Positions 1 through 12,946 of a stretch of DNA of 64,000 bases are shown in pieces; position 1 is the stretch's first letter, and each line of letters opens with the position of its first letter. This DNA comes from Protopterus annectens. Lineage: Eukaryota > Chordata > Ceratodontiformes > Protopteridae. A program made the translations under genes and the position numbers. The stretch lies in assembly GCF_019279795.1 (NCBI RefSeq), contig NC_056744.1:1504659310-1504723309 (forward strand), written 5' to 3'. The notes beneath the pieces were generated by a model, which did no database searches, was not told the DNA's origin, and worked only from the letters and a program-made list of their open reading frames with translations.

Positions 1-594
1 CCTCAATAATAATTAATCTTATTAGAATGACATCTGTAAAATGCAGGGACTTGACTGAGGATACATTGCACCTGAGAGATAAATTATTCTTACAACATGC
101 TGGGATATGTGCACAGTGAGTAATATTTGTAAAAAATAAATAAATAATACAGTTGCATATGTATACATATTCCCTGGGATACATTAATGTCTACACTAAG
201 TGTACACCATTCTGAGGGAACAGACAGCATAAGCATAACTCACACCTTTTTCCTCTTAATTTTAGTTTTTCCTACTGAATTTCTTGCATCCTGAGAGTCA
301 TTAAGGTTACCACAAAGTGTAGACTACATGTACAGTTAGTGTAATCTTCCTGATTTAATTGACATGTCTTATAAATATAGAAACAGTGAATGCAGTTTTA
401 TCTATATGGTTGTTTGTGAGAGTGGAAGAATATTTATTTAGTGCTTTTGTTTTAGAGAAAAGTTTTGTAGGTAGATGTTACATTTTAGTTAATGTGTTAT
501 TGGTATTCGTTTATAGATTCAGAGATTCAGACATTCTAATGACCTGGTGGGGGGGGCTTTCTATACCTAGCCACATTTTCCCAAAATAATAATG
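1..594. other. Unassigned AT-rich sequence
   Basis: No coding similarity, tandem array or inverted repeat that I can recognise. Open frames here (for example about 76 codons at 359-589 on the plus strand) have no protein-like composition and are taken as chance. Confidence 0.5.
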
Positions 595-1345
595 ATGTCC
601 TGTATCCAAATAGGACATTGCAGGCCAGGCATTTATAAGCTACCTCTGTCCATAAGGGACATGGATGCCAGACCCAATGTAAATTGCCTATTCCCTATCC
701 ACTGGTCTAGATTGTGCTTAAATTGGGTAATAAACAAACTCAGCTTCACATGGATAGGAAGCATGTTCCACTGGAGGGGCAGTCTCTTGGACACATATCT
801 GTTTCTCTGGCATGTTCTGCTTTAGTAACAGATGAAATTTAGGTCTCTACACCTTGTATTTCTGGTGCTTGAATATGCAGGAGATTCATAAGTACTGGGT
901 TTGTGGATGCCTTGTAAGCCATGCATAGATCACCCCTCAGCAATCTATAGGAGAGTAAGTAGAGAGAAAGGGCTTTAAGTTACTCTGCAAAGGCAGCTTT
1001 GTTATGCCTTGTATTCTTTTTGTAAGGAACCTGTGGGTTAAATCTAGTTGCTGTATATGCCTGGTAGGTACATACCAAAGGGAACACTATACTCTATGAT
1101 TGGTCTGATGAGCGAAGAGTACAGTGGGATAACAAACTTTCTGGACCTTGATGCCTTGCCCTTACTTATAAGTTCTACAACATAAAAGTATTTCAACACT
1201 ACTGTAGCCATGCAGTGATCGAAGAAAGGCTACTGTACCCAGATGATTCACCACTGGGGCAGTTCTTAGGGGTGTATTACCAAAATGGTAATTAGCTGGG
1301 ATAGTTGACTTCCCAAAGGTACAATTATGTATTTGATCAATAAAA
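595..1345 (-). mobile_element. CR1-like LINE, 3' fragment (decayed)
   Basis: Minus-strand remnant of the C-terminal part of a CR1-type ORF2. Around 1050-1130 the minus strand encodes a decayed form of the block PLYSSLIRPxIEYxxxFGMYL seen in the fuller copy at 60305-62608. Around 1230-1340 it encodes a version of the stretch CTxxPFGKxxxPxNYHxGxxxL followed by V-DLGT. The low-coordinate end (600-830) corresponds to the WNxLPxHVxQS and FKxNLDxWMG region and the start of the 3' UTR. Several stops and frameshifts show it is dead. It ends close to the 3' end of the Penelope-like element that begins near 1390, so the two insertions abut. Confidence 0.75.
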
Positions 1346-1671
1346 GGTTGCTGCTGTGATAACTGTAACACCAATACTGTAAAATATACAAATGACACAG
1401 TTCTGACATCAAGTTCACTTTATTAATAAAAGCAAAGCTTTCGGGAAAGCTCCTTTCTCAATGCTAACACACTTCTAAAAATATTGTCAACTTTTTAAAT
1501 AAGAGTACAGAGTATGACATGGCCTAAGACAGCATATCACATGATACCTATAAGTAAAATTTTAAAACTTCAAAATATCTAAAGATTTTGCTGCTGTATT
1601 TTCACCAATACAGGTTTAATTGTGACAGTACTATTAAGACCTGGTTCAGTATCTGCAGACAACCCAACAAT

Positions 1672-2265
1672 TCATTCATATTCTTTGTTCTGTAAATAAT
1701 TATCACCCCCTCTAACCCCCTTTACTACTATGTCTATAACCCTAAATTTAATGGAGTGATGAGTTCCCTTACATATAATGTGCCTACTTAGGGCATTTTT
1801 CTGATAATTTTTACGTATATCTGACTTGTGCTCTGTGATGCTTACTTTTAATTTCCTTGTGGTTTTACCCACATAGAATGATGGACATCCTCCACAAGTA
1901 GCAAGATATATTACATTTATAGAGTTGCAATTAGCTGACACATGAAAATTATAACATTTATTTGTCCTAGGGTGTATATACACTTCACTACCCTTTCCCA
2001 TTATATCAATACAGCAGCTGCAATTCAAACAACTGAATGTCTCATTCTTTGCTCTGAACTGATGCATAACTGAAGTCTGAAAATCTTTACAGCAAAGCTT
2101 CCTTTTTAAATTGCTCGTATTCCTATAAGAAAAGTATGGTTTATGCTTGCAAACCCAATTCTTCTGTATAATTCTCTTCAATTCTTCTGTTCTAACATTA
2201 TAAGATGTCACGTACCTAATCTTATTTTTATTCTTTTTTATTACTATATAATTGTCCTTGTACAT
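1672..2265 (-). pseudogene. Penelope-like linker plus GIY-YIG endonuclease
   Basis: A frame of about 197 codons. Its middle has a Cys cluster (CLNCSCC, about residues 79-85) matching the Cys-rich linker that precedes the nuclease in this class. The GIY-YIG domain follows: VIYLATC then FYVGKTTRKL (the Y and YVG pair correspond to the GIY and YIG strands), the catalytic-helix Arg of RKLKV, EHK, and NALSRH. It ends with LQNKEYE, close to the usual LNxxE end of the domain. The nuclease nicks target DNA for target-primed reverse transcription in active family members. This part is surprisingly intact, but the upstream RT is broken. Confidence 0.8.
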
Positions 2266-2710
2266 CTACCTGTTCCTGCATCAAAATTATAGGTGTTAAA
2301 ATAGTTCTTTCTATTTCTACTTCTTCACTTATTTTTAAAATATCATTCTCATTGTACACACTTGCATAAAACTGTTTCTTAATCTCTTCCAACTGTCCCA
2401 CAAATCTTACATTATCAGTGTTCAATTTACTCACTCTACCCCTCTGTGCCTTTATTATGCCTATAAATACACGGGGAGCATGCATGCTTTGCCTGTGTAT
2501 ATATCGACTAGCATGTACTTCAGTCTTAAATATTCTGGTCTCAGTTCTACCCATTCTATTCTCCAGATGTACATCTAGAAATGCTATACTATTCTCAGAA
2601 TATGTTAACTTAAACTTAAAGAAGTTTGTGGTGTTATCCAGGTACATGACATACTCTAACAATTCCCCTACTGTCCCCTTCCATATGAGGAAATAATCAT
2701 CCAAAAACCT
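2228..2710 (-). pseudogene. Penelope-like RT, palm to thumb part
   Basis: The reading frame contains the RT catalytic motif as RFLDDYFLIW (FLDD at the Y/FxDD position, near 2690-2707), followed about 45 residues later by SIAFLDVHLE, typical of the region after the catalytic motif in Penelope-like elements. Upstream the frame meets in-frame stops and then loses similarity near 2760, so fingers and most of the palm are absent. The frame overlaps the next one (1672-2265) by 38 bases in another frame. In intact elements the two form one protein, so a frameshift separates them here. The residual RT cannot be functional. Confidence 0.75.
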
Positions 2711-2760
2711 TTGATATTATTCCACTTTTTTATTCAGCACATGGGTATAATGTTACATTT

Positions 2761-3402
2761 GTACATATGTGTGGGGGTTAAAGATCAAAGTAGGGACCAG
2801 GTAAGAGTTTTAGTGTTAGAGTCAGATTCTGGTAAGGCAATGCAGTTTAATAGGCTTGGGTGGTGGGAGGGATAAGTAATTCACTAGGATTGGGCTAGTG
2901 GGATTAGGACACCTGGTGATTAGAATAATTCATGGTGAGCTCGTGTCTTATGTTCTTCTAGCATGTGAACACTTGTAACAGACCTCTGTTGTATGGATAC
3001 AGATGATGCTGTTGTTAGCTTTAGTGTTGCACACACTTGCTCATATTTTTAGAGTTGACAACTAAAGGCAATAGTTGTTTTATATAGACTAAGTTCATTT
3101 ACTGTATAAAGTGACTCATGAGACAAGGTAGTAATAATGCTTTCAATATGGGCTAATTGTTTGCTTGAAAGAAAGTTGTCATTTTTCTTACTTAACTGGT
3201 AGAAGGTTAACAGGCATTCATAAAGAATTATGTCTTTTTTTCTCATTTTTATGTAGTTTTGAATGTCTTTAGTTAAGTGGACTCATAACTGGAAGTCTTT
3301 TAAGACATTCTTTTAATGGGATATTTAATTCTATTATATTTTAACTGAGGAGAAACAAACACATGTTTTCTGGATATACTTGCCAGATAAATGATGACCT
3401 AC
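2761..3402. other. Unassigned sequence, probable CTLD intron
   Basis: If the lectin gene continues past exon C, this is the next intron. I searched its minus strand, and the first 2.7 kb, for a final CTLD exon (a WND...C...YICK-type pattern) and saw none. No repeat was recognised. Confidence 0.4.
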
Positions 3403-3517
3403 CATTCTGAAAATACCATGATCCAACATAATCTTCATTGCCAAGATTGTCTGGTTAAGATGTGCCAAAACGCATGAAAAACACTGGACTCCCATCAGTC
3501 CACATGAAACCACCCTC
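3403..3517 (-). pseudogene. CTLD exon C, with premature stop
   Basis: The minus strand reads acceptor TTCTATAG, then GAG GGT GGT..., and ends AATG before donor GTAGGT. The 115-nt exon begins in phase 0 and encodes GGFMWTDGSPV (the usual EGxFxWxDGS strand), FMRFGTS, a TAA stop, then PDNLGNEDYVGSWYF. In CTLDs the residue before PDN is Gln or Glu (QPD or EPN, the sugar-selecting pair). A C-to-T change of CAA would give this stop. The conserved Cys of EDC is Tyr (one G-to-A change), and the usual Trp before QPD is Phe. Splice signals remain good, so the decay looks fairly recent, unless the stop is an assembly or read error. Confidence 0.75.
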
Positions 3518-5264
3518 CTATAGAAAAGAAATAAATAAATTATATAGTTATAAAAATCATTTGACATTTGCGTTAATATATTCTTTCAAAACTGTTTCAG
3601 TAATTGACGCTTTCACCCTTCCAAACAAAACTGTGACCAGTGGAATGCAAAACCTACAGCTACATCTGAGCCAAGATTCTCTCTCATTGGTTAACTATCG
3701 GCAAGAGTAAATCATATTATTTATGGTGATGGATATATTACAGCAAGTATAACTAATTATTTCAAAAAGTATAGATTTAATAATTAAAGTACAAAAACAT
3801 TACTCGTACTGCAAATGTTTGGACATGCAAGATTTGCCAAATGCTTACCTCGCCATAGTTATCAATGTACTAATTCCAAAAACTGAATATGATCTCCTTC
3901 TAACTACTCCCCACCACAGTGGCAACACACAAGAAATTCAAACAATAACCTAAATTTGCATATTTGCTTTACTTGCAAATCAAATAACCCATCAGTTCCA
4001 GTGTCTAAATTTTAAATGGCCACCTGACAATGAGAGGGCAGCTGTGCTACTGTCCACATAGATCTACAGAATGATTAAGCTAGGACACTGTCCTCCATTA
4101 GGAACTACAACTGAGGCAACACTACTATGGACTAACAGATTTATATGAAGGGAACTGTACTTTCACCAGGCTCAAATTCAAAACAGCAATTGCTGAAAGA
4201 ACATTCTCAAGGCTGGCACAAGCAATACTGGGCCATCTAAGATAAGAAAGTACCACAGAAGCATTTAAATGCAAGCTAAAAAAAGTGCTTGCTAGTAGGG
4301 TGGTCAAAAACAACATCAAATTTGTAAGAGAAATATTTGTGTGCTTAGAAATGGTCACCCTTTAGGCCTGTAAGATAGGATCAGTGAGGAAGTTACAAAG
4401 ACATATGAAATATGTGTGTGTGTGAATTTATGTGCATGTGTATTCCTATAGTATGTATATGTGTATATACCTTTATTAGGAAGTTAGGAAGAGGTTTATT
4501 TAAAGTTCTGGTTAGTAGTGAGATAGGAATATTGAACAGTAAAGGTTTTTGAAAAATCCTTAGTTTTACAATATAATATTATATAGTGAAGAAAAAAATG
4601 GAATTGTTTTAAATACATTACGATGTACACGAACTAGTTGGCGAAAGTCCATGTTTTGTTTATAAATAAGAAAAGACCTTAAGAGTATTTTCAAAAAGGG
4701 AAGCACCCCACAAGTTAATAGAATGATAGTAAGGAAAAACTACTAGAACATATGGAGGCTACATAAAACGTTAATATATCTTAGAAGGAAAAGGGCTGCT
4801 ATAGATTAAACAATTAGTGGAGCTTTAATGTAAGCAACCAGGATGTCAGCTGTGGTATTTATGGATTAATGGATTTAACTAAGTGTTCATGTTGGCCTGC
4901 ATTTTCTGTGTGGAAAACTGAGCAAATTTATGAATCCTGCTATGACATTACTAAGATGAATACAAATAATGCATTGTGTAGATATACATTGAGCTGTTCC
5001 ACATTTTCTAAAATTGTATTTGTTAAGTTTAATTTGTGTTGTTTTAGACCCAATGGGTGGGTACTGGGAAGCAAAGACTGAATTTAAAGTATGAATCTGA
5101 CAACTTTAGCTGAATGTTGTTGTAACCCTTGGTTTGAATGACACTATTTCAATTAATTCAGTTTTGAAATTAAGGGCTGCTTAAATGTAATAATCTTTAG
5201 AAATCATTTTTGTGAATTTATTTTATGAATGCATTTTATATTTTTCACACATTTTGGCACATCC
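3518..5264. other. CTLD intron sequence, no clear gene
   Basis: Mostly AT-rich and unassigned. A GTAAGC donor-like site on the minus strand near 3850 has no convincing exon upstream of it. The only protein-like hint is the weak LINE tail reported at 4125-4310. Confidence 0.4.
4125..4310 (+). mobile_element. Possible decayed LINE C-terminus
   Basis: The plus strand reads roughly RLKFKTAIAERTFSRLAQA, a stop, then ESTTEAFKCKLKKVL. This resembles the C-terminus of many non-LTR retrotransposon ORF2 proteins (a WNxLP-like block followed by a Ser/Thr patch and FKxxLKxxL). The Trp-Asn core is gone and a stop interrupts it, so this is only a suggestion. Confidence 0.25.
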
Positions 5265-5455
5265 CAATAACACAGTCTTGGCAATGAGGATCAAACCATC
5301 AAAACCACTAAAGTCAACATGCAAGCACACTTGTAACCCCAACACCCCTGCTAATTATAAATACTAACTTCAAGACTGCACAGACATGAGATAAAGGTAT
5401 ATCCCTCAACCCCCAGAGTTGTCAGTCTTGTACACAAATCATTGAGCTACTTAGT
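5265..5455 (-). mobile_element. Possible tRNA-derived SINE
   Basis: On the minus strand, starting near 5450, the sequence TAGCTCAATGATT resembles a tRNA A box (TAGCTCAGTGGTT). About 35 bases on, GGGGGTTGAGGGAT resembles a worn B box (GGTTCGAnTC). This tRNA-like head is followed by about 130 bp of unrelated body. It sits just beside the long CA repeat. No poly(A) or LINE-like tail was seen, and a single copy cannot prove a SINE family. Confidence 0.35.
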
Positions 5456-5482
5456 CAATCGTATGCAACTAAATAGTTGCTG

Positions 5483-6469
<987 letters not shown>

Positions 6470-7115
6470 TTCACAGGTTTATAGGAGGTTATTGGCTCCT
6501 GGCCCTAAGGCCTTTATAAGCCTAGCCATGTTATACCCTTGTTCACTTATTAACCAGGTTGCATGGTTTATATTTGTAGCACAAGTCTCTGGTCAGCATG
6601 ACTGCCTTTATCCAAGAGGGACATAGGTGACACCAAGGGGTAAATTTATGTTGTCCCATCCCATTGTCTAAGTTACACTTAAATAGGGTCATTGTGGAGC
6701 TCTGTTTTACATGACTTGGGAGTTTGTTGCAGATGAATGTCAACCTCTGCGAGACACATCCATCTCTCCAGCACGTCCTGCTAATGTTGCAGGCTAGGTT
6801 AAGATCCCTAGAGCAGGTGAATCTTGTTCTATTTGACTTGCAGATGTGCAGAATTTCCATTAGACTGCTCTGTAGGAGAGGCACATGTCACCTCTCAGCA
6901 GCCAATAAGATACAGAGTGTACTGAGAGGGCCTTCAGTCTATCCATGTACGCCTTGAGTTTTCTTGGTGAGATACCTCTCAGGTCTCTCCAGCTAAAACA
7001 GGTATCTGGAGAGGTTCATACAGAAGGGAGCATTGTACTCTATTAGTGATCTGATGAGAGATGAGAAAAGGGGAGCTATAACATCCTTAGCTCTAGATCC
7101 AATGGCGTCATTCTC
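6470..7115 (-). mobile_element. CR1-like LINE, 3' fragment
   Basis: Minus-strand 3' end of the same family as the 60197-63640 copy. The 3' terminus near 6470-6530 carries the shared UTR segment (on the plus strand: CCTAAGGCCTTTATAAGCC, then TAGCCATG) preceded by the CCTAT-type tail. The minus strand then encodes a worn C-terminus: NLDNGMGQHKFTP (for NLDxWMGxxxxTP), QSSTMTLFKCNL, CRDGCVSQRL and the RDLNL block. Near 7020-7060 the LIRP-IEYN and FGMYL region ends the similarity. Multiple frame breaks are present; it is 5'-truncated. Confidence 0.8.
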
Positions 7116-7247
7116 ATAAATGCTGCCAACACTACTAATAAGTGTAATTTTTTTCACTATAATATGCACTGTAATGAAACCTATTATTATGTAGCAAACG
7201 TTTCCTTTCTGTCTAAGATGATATTATTATACGTACCTGCCTGTGGT

Positions 7248-7252
<5 letters not shown>

Positions 7253-7306
<54 letters not shown>
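7253..7306. repeat. (GT)n microsatellite
   Basis: About 27 uninterrupted GT units. Confidence 0.97.
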
Positions 7307-7307
<1 letters not shown>

Positions 7308-7512
7308 ATGTGTGTGGTGCGTGAAGAGGGAGTGAGTCAATTAAATATTTGATTTAAATTTCTTCATTTAACACTAACTGACAGACTTGGTATGGCATGA
7401 CTCAGTCAAAAACAAATTAAGTCTTCAGCTTATACCTTGGCCACAATTGCATCACAATGATGTTTCCACATAATATTTTGATTAACATTGTTGGAAAGAG
7501 TGAAAGAGAGTA

Positions 7513-7514
<2 letters not shown>

Positions 7515-7590
<76 letters not shown>
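7515..7590. repeat. (TA)n-(GA)n compound microsatellite
   Basis: About 29 TA units (7515-7573) passing directly into about 9 GA units. Confidence 0.97.
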
Positions 7591-8222
7591 TGCATGTGAT
7601 ATAATGGAGTGGTAATGGGGTAACACCTGCAGGTATTGTGAACTGTCTGCTTAAAATCATATAGTCCACTGTTTACTCAGTCAAGATTCATATTCACTTA
7701 GTGGTGGTGTCATCACATTCTACTACTTCAGATTATGTGTTGTGACATAAACAGAGAATAAAAGGTAATCATAAAGAACTAACATACTTGGCAGAGACTG
7801 TATCCATAAACCATTTAAAATAAACCATGTTGACTATTAAAACTGTAAAGCAAACTACCAGTGGTAAGAACTGTGGAAAATATCAAAATTAATGACTTGA
7901 TAATCTAAAAAAACACAAATAGTAAGTCAACATTTCTAGCTGATAAGGTACTGCTGTTTTCACAGTTATGGTTGTTGTTGCTCACCCATGTTAAGTCAGT
8001 AGAATCAGCTAGTTGACAAAGGTTAACATCCTTCTCCATAAACTATAATTTCTTTGAAAATAAATGAATTTTCTTCATGGGCCATAGTTTTCTGAGATAC
8101 AAAAAAAGATAGCAAGAAGAGGCTATCATTCAAACAACTGACTAAATCTTATTTTCTGATATCCTCTCATAAATATTCAGTATGTGTTTACTCAAAACAT
8201 ATAATAAATTGCTGAAACTTAC
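7591..8222. other. CTLD intron sequence, nothing recognised
   Basis: AT-rich, no coding similarity. It directly follows exon B's donor in gene orientation. Confidence 0.4.
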
Positions 8223-8369
8223 CACAAAACTGTCATGTAATCCACTCCAGTAAGCCTGCCCTGTTTTGAAATCATTGGGTCTTCCCATTAGTTCATAAAT
8301 ATAGTTATTTTCTTCAAGGCTGTAGATGGATGCCAAATGAGCCCCAGAGTAGTTTCTTTGACAGTAGGC
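8223..8369 (-). CDS. CTLD exon B (central part of a C-type lectin domain)
   Basis: The minus strand has acceptor GTTCTTCACAG, an exon of 147 nt (49 codons, phase 0 at both ends) and donor GTAAGT. It encodes AYCQRNYSGAHLASI, YSLEENNYIYELM and, near its end, GQAYWSGLHDSFV. These are the CTLD core elements: a Cys one position after the AE of the preceding exon, the GAHLASI strand, the SxEEN helix start and the WxGLHD strand. The exon has no stop and keeps all conserved residues expected in this part. It joins exon A (ending WVNAE) and exon C (starting EGGF) in frame. Which lectin family it belongs to cannot be decided. Confidence 0.85.
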
Positions 8370-8413
8370 CTGTGAAGAACAGAATGAAAACATGAATCCC
8401 AAGTTGGTTTACA

Positions 8414-8415
<2 letters not shown>

Positions 8416-8489
<74 letters not shown>
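8416..8489. repeat. (TA)n-(GA)n compound microsatellite
   Basis: About 31 TA units then a short GA tract. It lies 46 bp upstream of exon B's acceptor in gene orientation and borders the foldback element at 8490. Confidence 0.97.
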
Positions 8490-9666
<1,177 letters not shown>

Positions 9667-9668
9667 TC

Positions 9669-9669
<1 letters not shown>

Positions 9670-9732
<63 letters not shown>

Positions 9733-9753
9733 TGTGTGTGTGTGTGTGTGTGT
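9670..9753. repeat. (TA)n-(GT)n compound microsatellite
   Basis: About 28 TA units followed by about 12 GT units. Confidence 0.95.
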
Positions 9754-10744
9754 AAAAATGTAACAGTTTGTTGTATACAGGCATCATTCTACCCAATACT
9801 GAGACAAGGCAAAGACAACTCTGAATGATGCTTTGGCCAGTACAGTATGTGTTTTAGCTGATACCATGCACAGCTGTAATACTGTTGTAGCTTCCTCAGT
9901 ACTGACCTTTATGCACCTCTATTTTGCTCCTCCCAGTTCTTCTGTTTGCCTTCTATAATAAGACATATCAGTCACATTGTGGAGGTCCTAGATATGATAG
10001 TCTAGTCTTTTGTAAAGTATGTTGTCCTGAAAGACCAGTTTGTCTTCACCATCTGGATATTATCTTTGCTCTAAAATCCTAATAAAACCTGTCTCTTCCT
10101 GCTAATCTTACATCTGAACTCTCTCTACCTCATTTCAAGAAAAGACTGATTCAGTACTTTAAAAAACGATGGCTATGTCCTTGTCCTAATCCAGACTAAC
10201 TCTAACCATCACTCGTGTGCACATGGAGGACTTCTGCCTACACTTTCTTGTTTCTTAACTGATATATATCCAATGAACTCCTTGGATCTGCTACCAGGTT
10301 AGCCTACTAGGCATTCAATACCCTATAATTCTTAAAACACTGTCTGGGATTTTCCATCTGAGTAAAAATGTAATAATTTGTTTGTGTATATCTGTTTGTT
10401 GTGTTTGTTTACATCTGTGTAAAAATCGTTTTATTTGTGTTTTATTTTGTGTTTTAAACTGTAAAAATGTAACATTTTTTTGAATGTCTTTTTGGAGCTT
10501 TTCTCCCTGGACCTCCACTGAAAATGGACATGCATCCAGATGGGCTATCCTGGAAAACAAATGTAAAATAAATAAATAAAATAATAAATAAATATTTCTC
10601 TAGACCCTTATACTCTGCCATTTAATTTTTAAGTCTGTAAATCTGATATCCCCAGGTAAAAGAAGGAGGGAGTTTCACCCATAATCTCAGAAAGTTTTAA
10701 AAGTAACCTTATTGTTCTACTCCACTAATCTGCCAGATTCTGAT
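9754..10744. other. CTLD intron sequence, nothing recognised
   Basis: No protein similarity. A short AAATAAATAAATAAAATAAA stretch near 10565 could be an old retroposon tail, but no body was identified. Confidence 0.4.
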
Positions 10745-11943
10745 TCACGCCAGTTTATCACAGTGCAGAGCATAACAGGAACTCACTAAAAGATCAAGGA
10801 TAGTTTCATTAACATCTCTCAAACAAGTTCCAGAAATTTCACGGCTTCCTGATAAGGTATTCTGGTCCCCACATTTGTACACATCGTGCTGCCATTTTAG
10901 AACTCTAGGCTGAACTCTGTCCTTGGTAATATGCCTGTCAAACATCTTGTCTGCTAACAGGATTTAACCAATATCTGGAATAACCTCTGAGGCTGGATTT
11001 TTACAGATAGACCCACATTGGACCCTACAGTGCAGTCACCATCTGTAAAAATATATGATCCTTTAACGCTTTCCATTTGAACCAAAGAACCTAAAATGGT
11101 TGCCAGCAGCAATAAATTCTTCATAAACAACATAGGATGTTGTGTATCTTTGTCAGTCAATATGATAAAGCAAACCACTAAACATTTCTCATGTAAGGTC
11201 TGCAATCCCCGCCTCCTGCAACTAAGTATTAAAATTCTAGGTTACTTCTGCTATGGATGAAAAGGCATAACAACATATAGAATTTTTTTTTCAAATCCAC
11301 ACAACAGTGTATCATTCTCAGAGTTCCTTCTATGTTCGCAAAACTTTTATTGCTAAGGTCATTTTCAAAGGTAATGAATACCTCTTTTTTTCTGAGGTGT
11401 AGTTTATTAGTTCTGTGATTCTACAAAAGAAGTTTTTTTCTTGAAAGTATCTGCATGTTTGTCTGTCTGTTACTGTTACATGTTCATGAGGGCAGGCATT
11501 AGTACTTTCAGAGCACTTATTGATAATGTCCTGAGCAGGTTTATTATAGGTAATGAGGATTGTGTTGCACTCTAGTCTCATAATCAGAAGATTTATTATA
11601 TCATATATTCCACTGTTAATAAAATCTGAAATTAAAACTTCTGGTCCAGGTTGGATAAGAGGAAAAACATGGTAACAGAAATAGTTATAGTTAATAAAAT
11701 CATCCCCTTGAAAACTTTCATCGAAAAACATCACTTAACTCTCTCATATAATTTATTTTGCACAGGTTTGTGTCCCATGTACTTCCGATGAGGGGTGTCT
11801 ACGATCACACATCCAGTTTCACTATGTGCTTCCTCCAAGGCTGAACAAATTTGTAGAAAAGGAAAACATTTTTTGAAAACAAGAAAGTTATATTTTTCTT
11901 TGCTCTTGGTCACATGTCCTAAAATGGACATCACTTGTAGCAA
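10745..11943 (-). other. Cluster of four unidentified minus-strand open frames
   Basis: Successive minus-strand frames at 11731-11943 (70 codons), 11330-11734 (134), 10954-11205 (83) and 10745-10945 (66) alternate between two reading frames. The first two overlap by a TGATG stop-start. The third contains a signal-peptide-like stretch (MKNLLLLATILGSLVQ near 11085-11130) followed by GSYIFTDGDC. The second has several Cys and NYT-type sites. The alternation could mean one frameshifted coding remnant. I recognise no family, and a 134-codon frame is not improbable by chance in AT-rich DNA. Confidence 0.2.
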
Positions 11944-12946
11944 AGCAAACTCTGATGTGCTAACGTATAAAAAGTAAATATACAGTACTTGACATTAAAA
12001 ATGTGACCAAATAACTGATAGCAGACTGTAGGGTTGCCATGGTAACATCTATGAGGCATGATCTATTTATGGCTAGATGATGATTTAACTTTTAGGTTAA
12101 AGATTATGGTATCATGATCTGTGTTGATTATAGATATTGGCAAGATGGGTAAAAAGTAGTAAGAACTGTTTTAAATACCATACTTAGTTAATAACTGAGT
12201 ATATTTACCATATTTTCTTATACTGAGTATATTATTATTATTCAGTCAGTTATTGAGTGATCAATATGATCACTAAGAAAAACAGTTTCATTCATTTTTC
12301 TAATGTGAAGTATAGTCAGAATATGTCAATTCCCTATTGGAGATATGACCAGGATAAAGTAAACAGACTTATGTGGTATTATTTTGAATACCACTGACAT
12401 TTGTTATTCTGAGCAATTTCTAGTCCTCATTTGTCTTGTTTTCTTCCTTTTATGTGCTCTTTTACAAATATTGAGGCACTGTTATTTATCACGTTTAACA
12501 CTGAAATGAGCCAGTCCTTGGAATTTGTGATGTACATTCTAGATCATTTAAACAACTTTTTTAAAGTTAAAGATATAAGCAGCCTCTAAGTAGACGAACT
12601 ATTCTTAATTACCTAGTTTATTGTTAAAAATGTCTGGTGCCTAGCAATGACCCTGTCAACTCGCTCTTTTTTCTAATCAGGATTTACACACACCTAACAT
12701 GTTGTGCACTCATATAGGAGACAAATGGACTTGCTTGACTCCTAGCATCAATTTTCCTGTTCCTTCAGCAGAAGAATTTCCAAACAAATGGTCACTGCCA
12801 AGAGGTGCATTTAGTAAATACAAATTTAAGTAATACTTTATTGCAATGTGCTCATGCACTACTCATAACCTCTAAAAAGTTGAATGAAACTGTATATTTT
12901 GTCTATCGATAGGAAAATCTCTTGTGTATCTCTCAAGCCAATACTC
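11944..12946. other. CTLD intron sequence before the satellite
   Basis: AT-rich unique-looking sequence. No gene or repeat seen. The 79-bp array starts abruptly near 12947. Confidence 0.4.

Larger units (their letters stand above)
1390..2760 (-). mobile_element. Penelope-like retroelement, 5'-truncated
   Basis: Retroelement on the minus strand. In transcription order it has the C-terminal half of a reverse transcriptase (about 2760-2230), a Cys-containing linker and a GIY-YIG endonuclease (to 1672), then about 280 bp of 3' UTR. This RT plus C-terminal GIY-YIG order is diagnostic for Penelope-like elements. The 3' UTR contains a short perfect palindrome (AGCTTTC, two-base loop, GAAAGCT; 1436-1451) near the apparent 3' end. 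The RT N-terminal half is missing, so this is a truncated, inactive copy. I found no hammerhead ribozyme core, a motif known in some elements of this class. Confidence 0.8.

Noticed and set aside
1090-1125. CTGATGAG followed by CGAA, resembling a hammerhead ribozyme core
   Set aside because: It is the reverse complement of the LINE block encoding SSLIRP. No stem I or III pairing was seen.
3845-3990. Possible lectin exon ending at a GTAAGC donor on the minus strand
   Set aside because: All frames upstream of the donor hold stops, and no CTLD motif is present.
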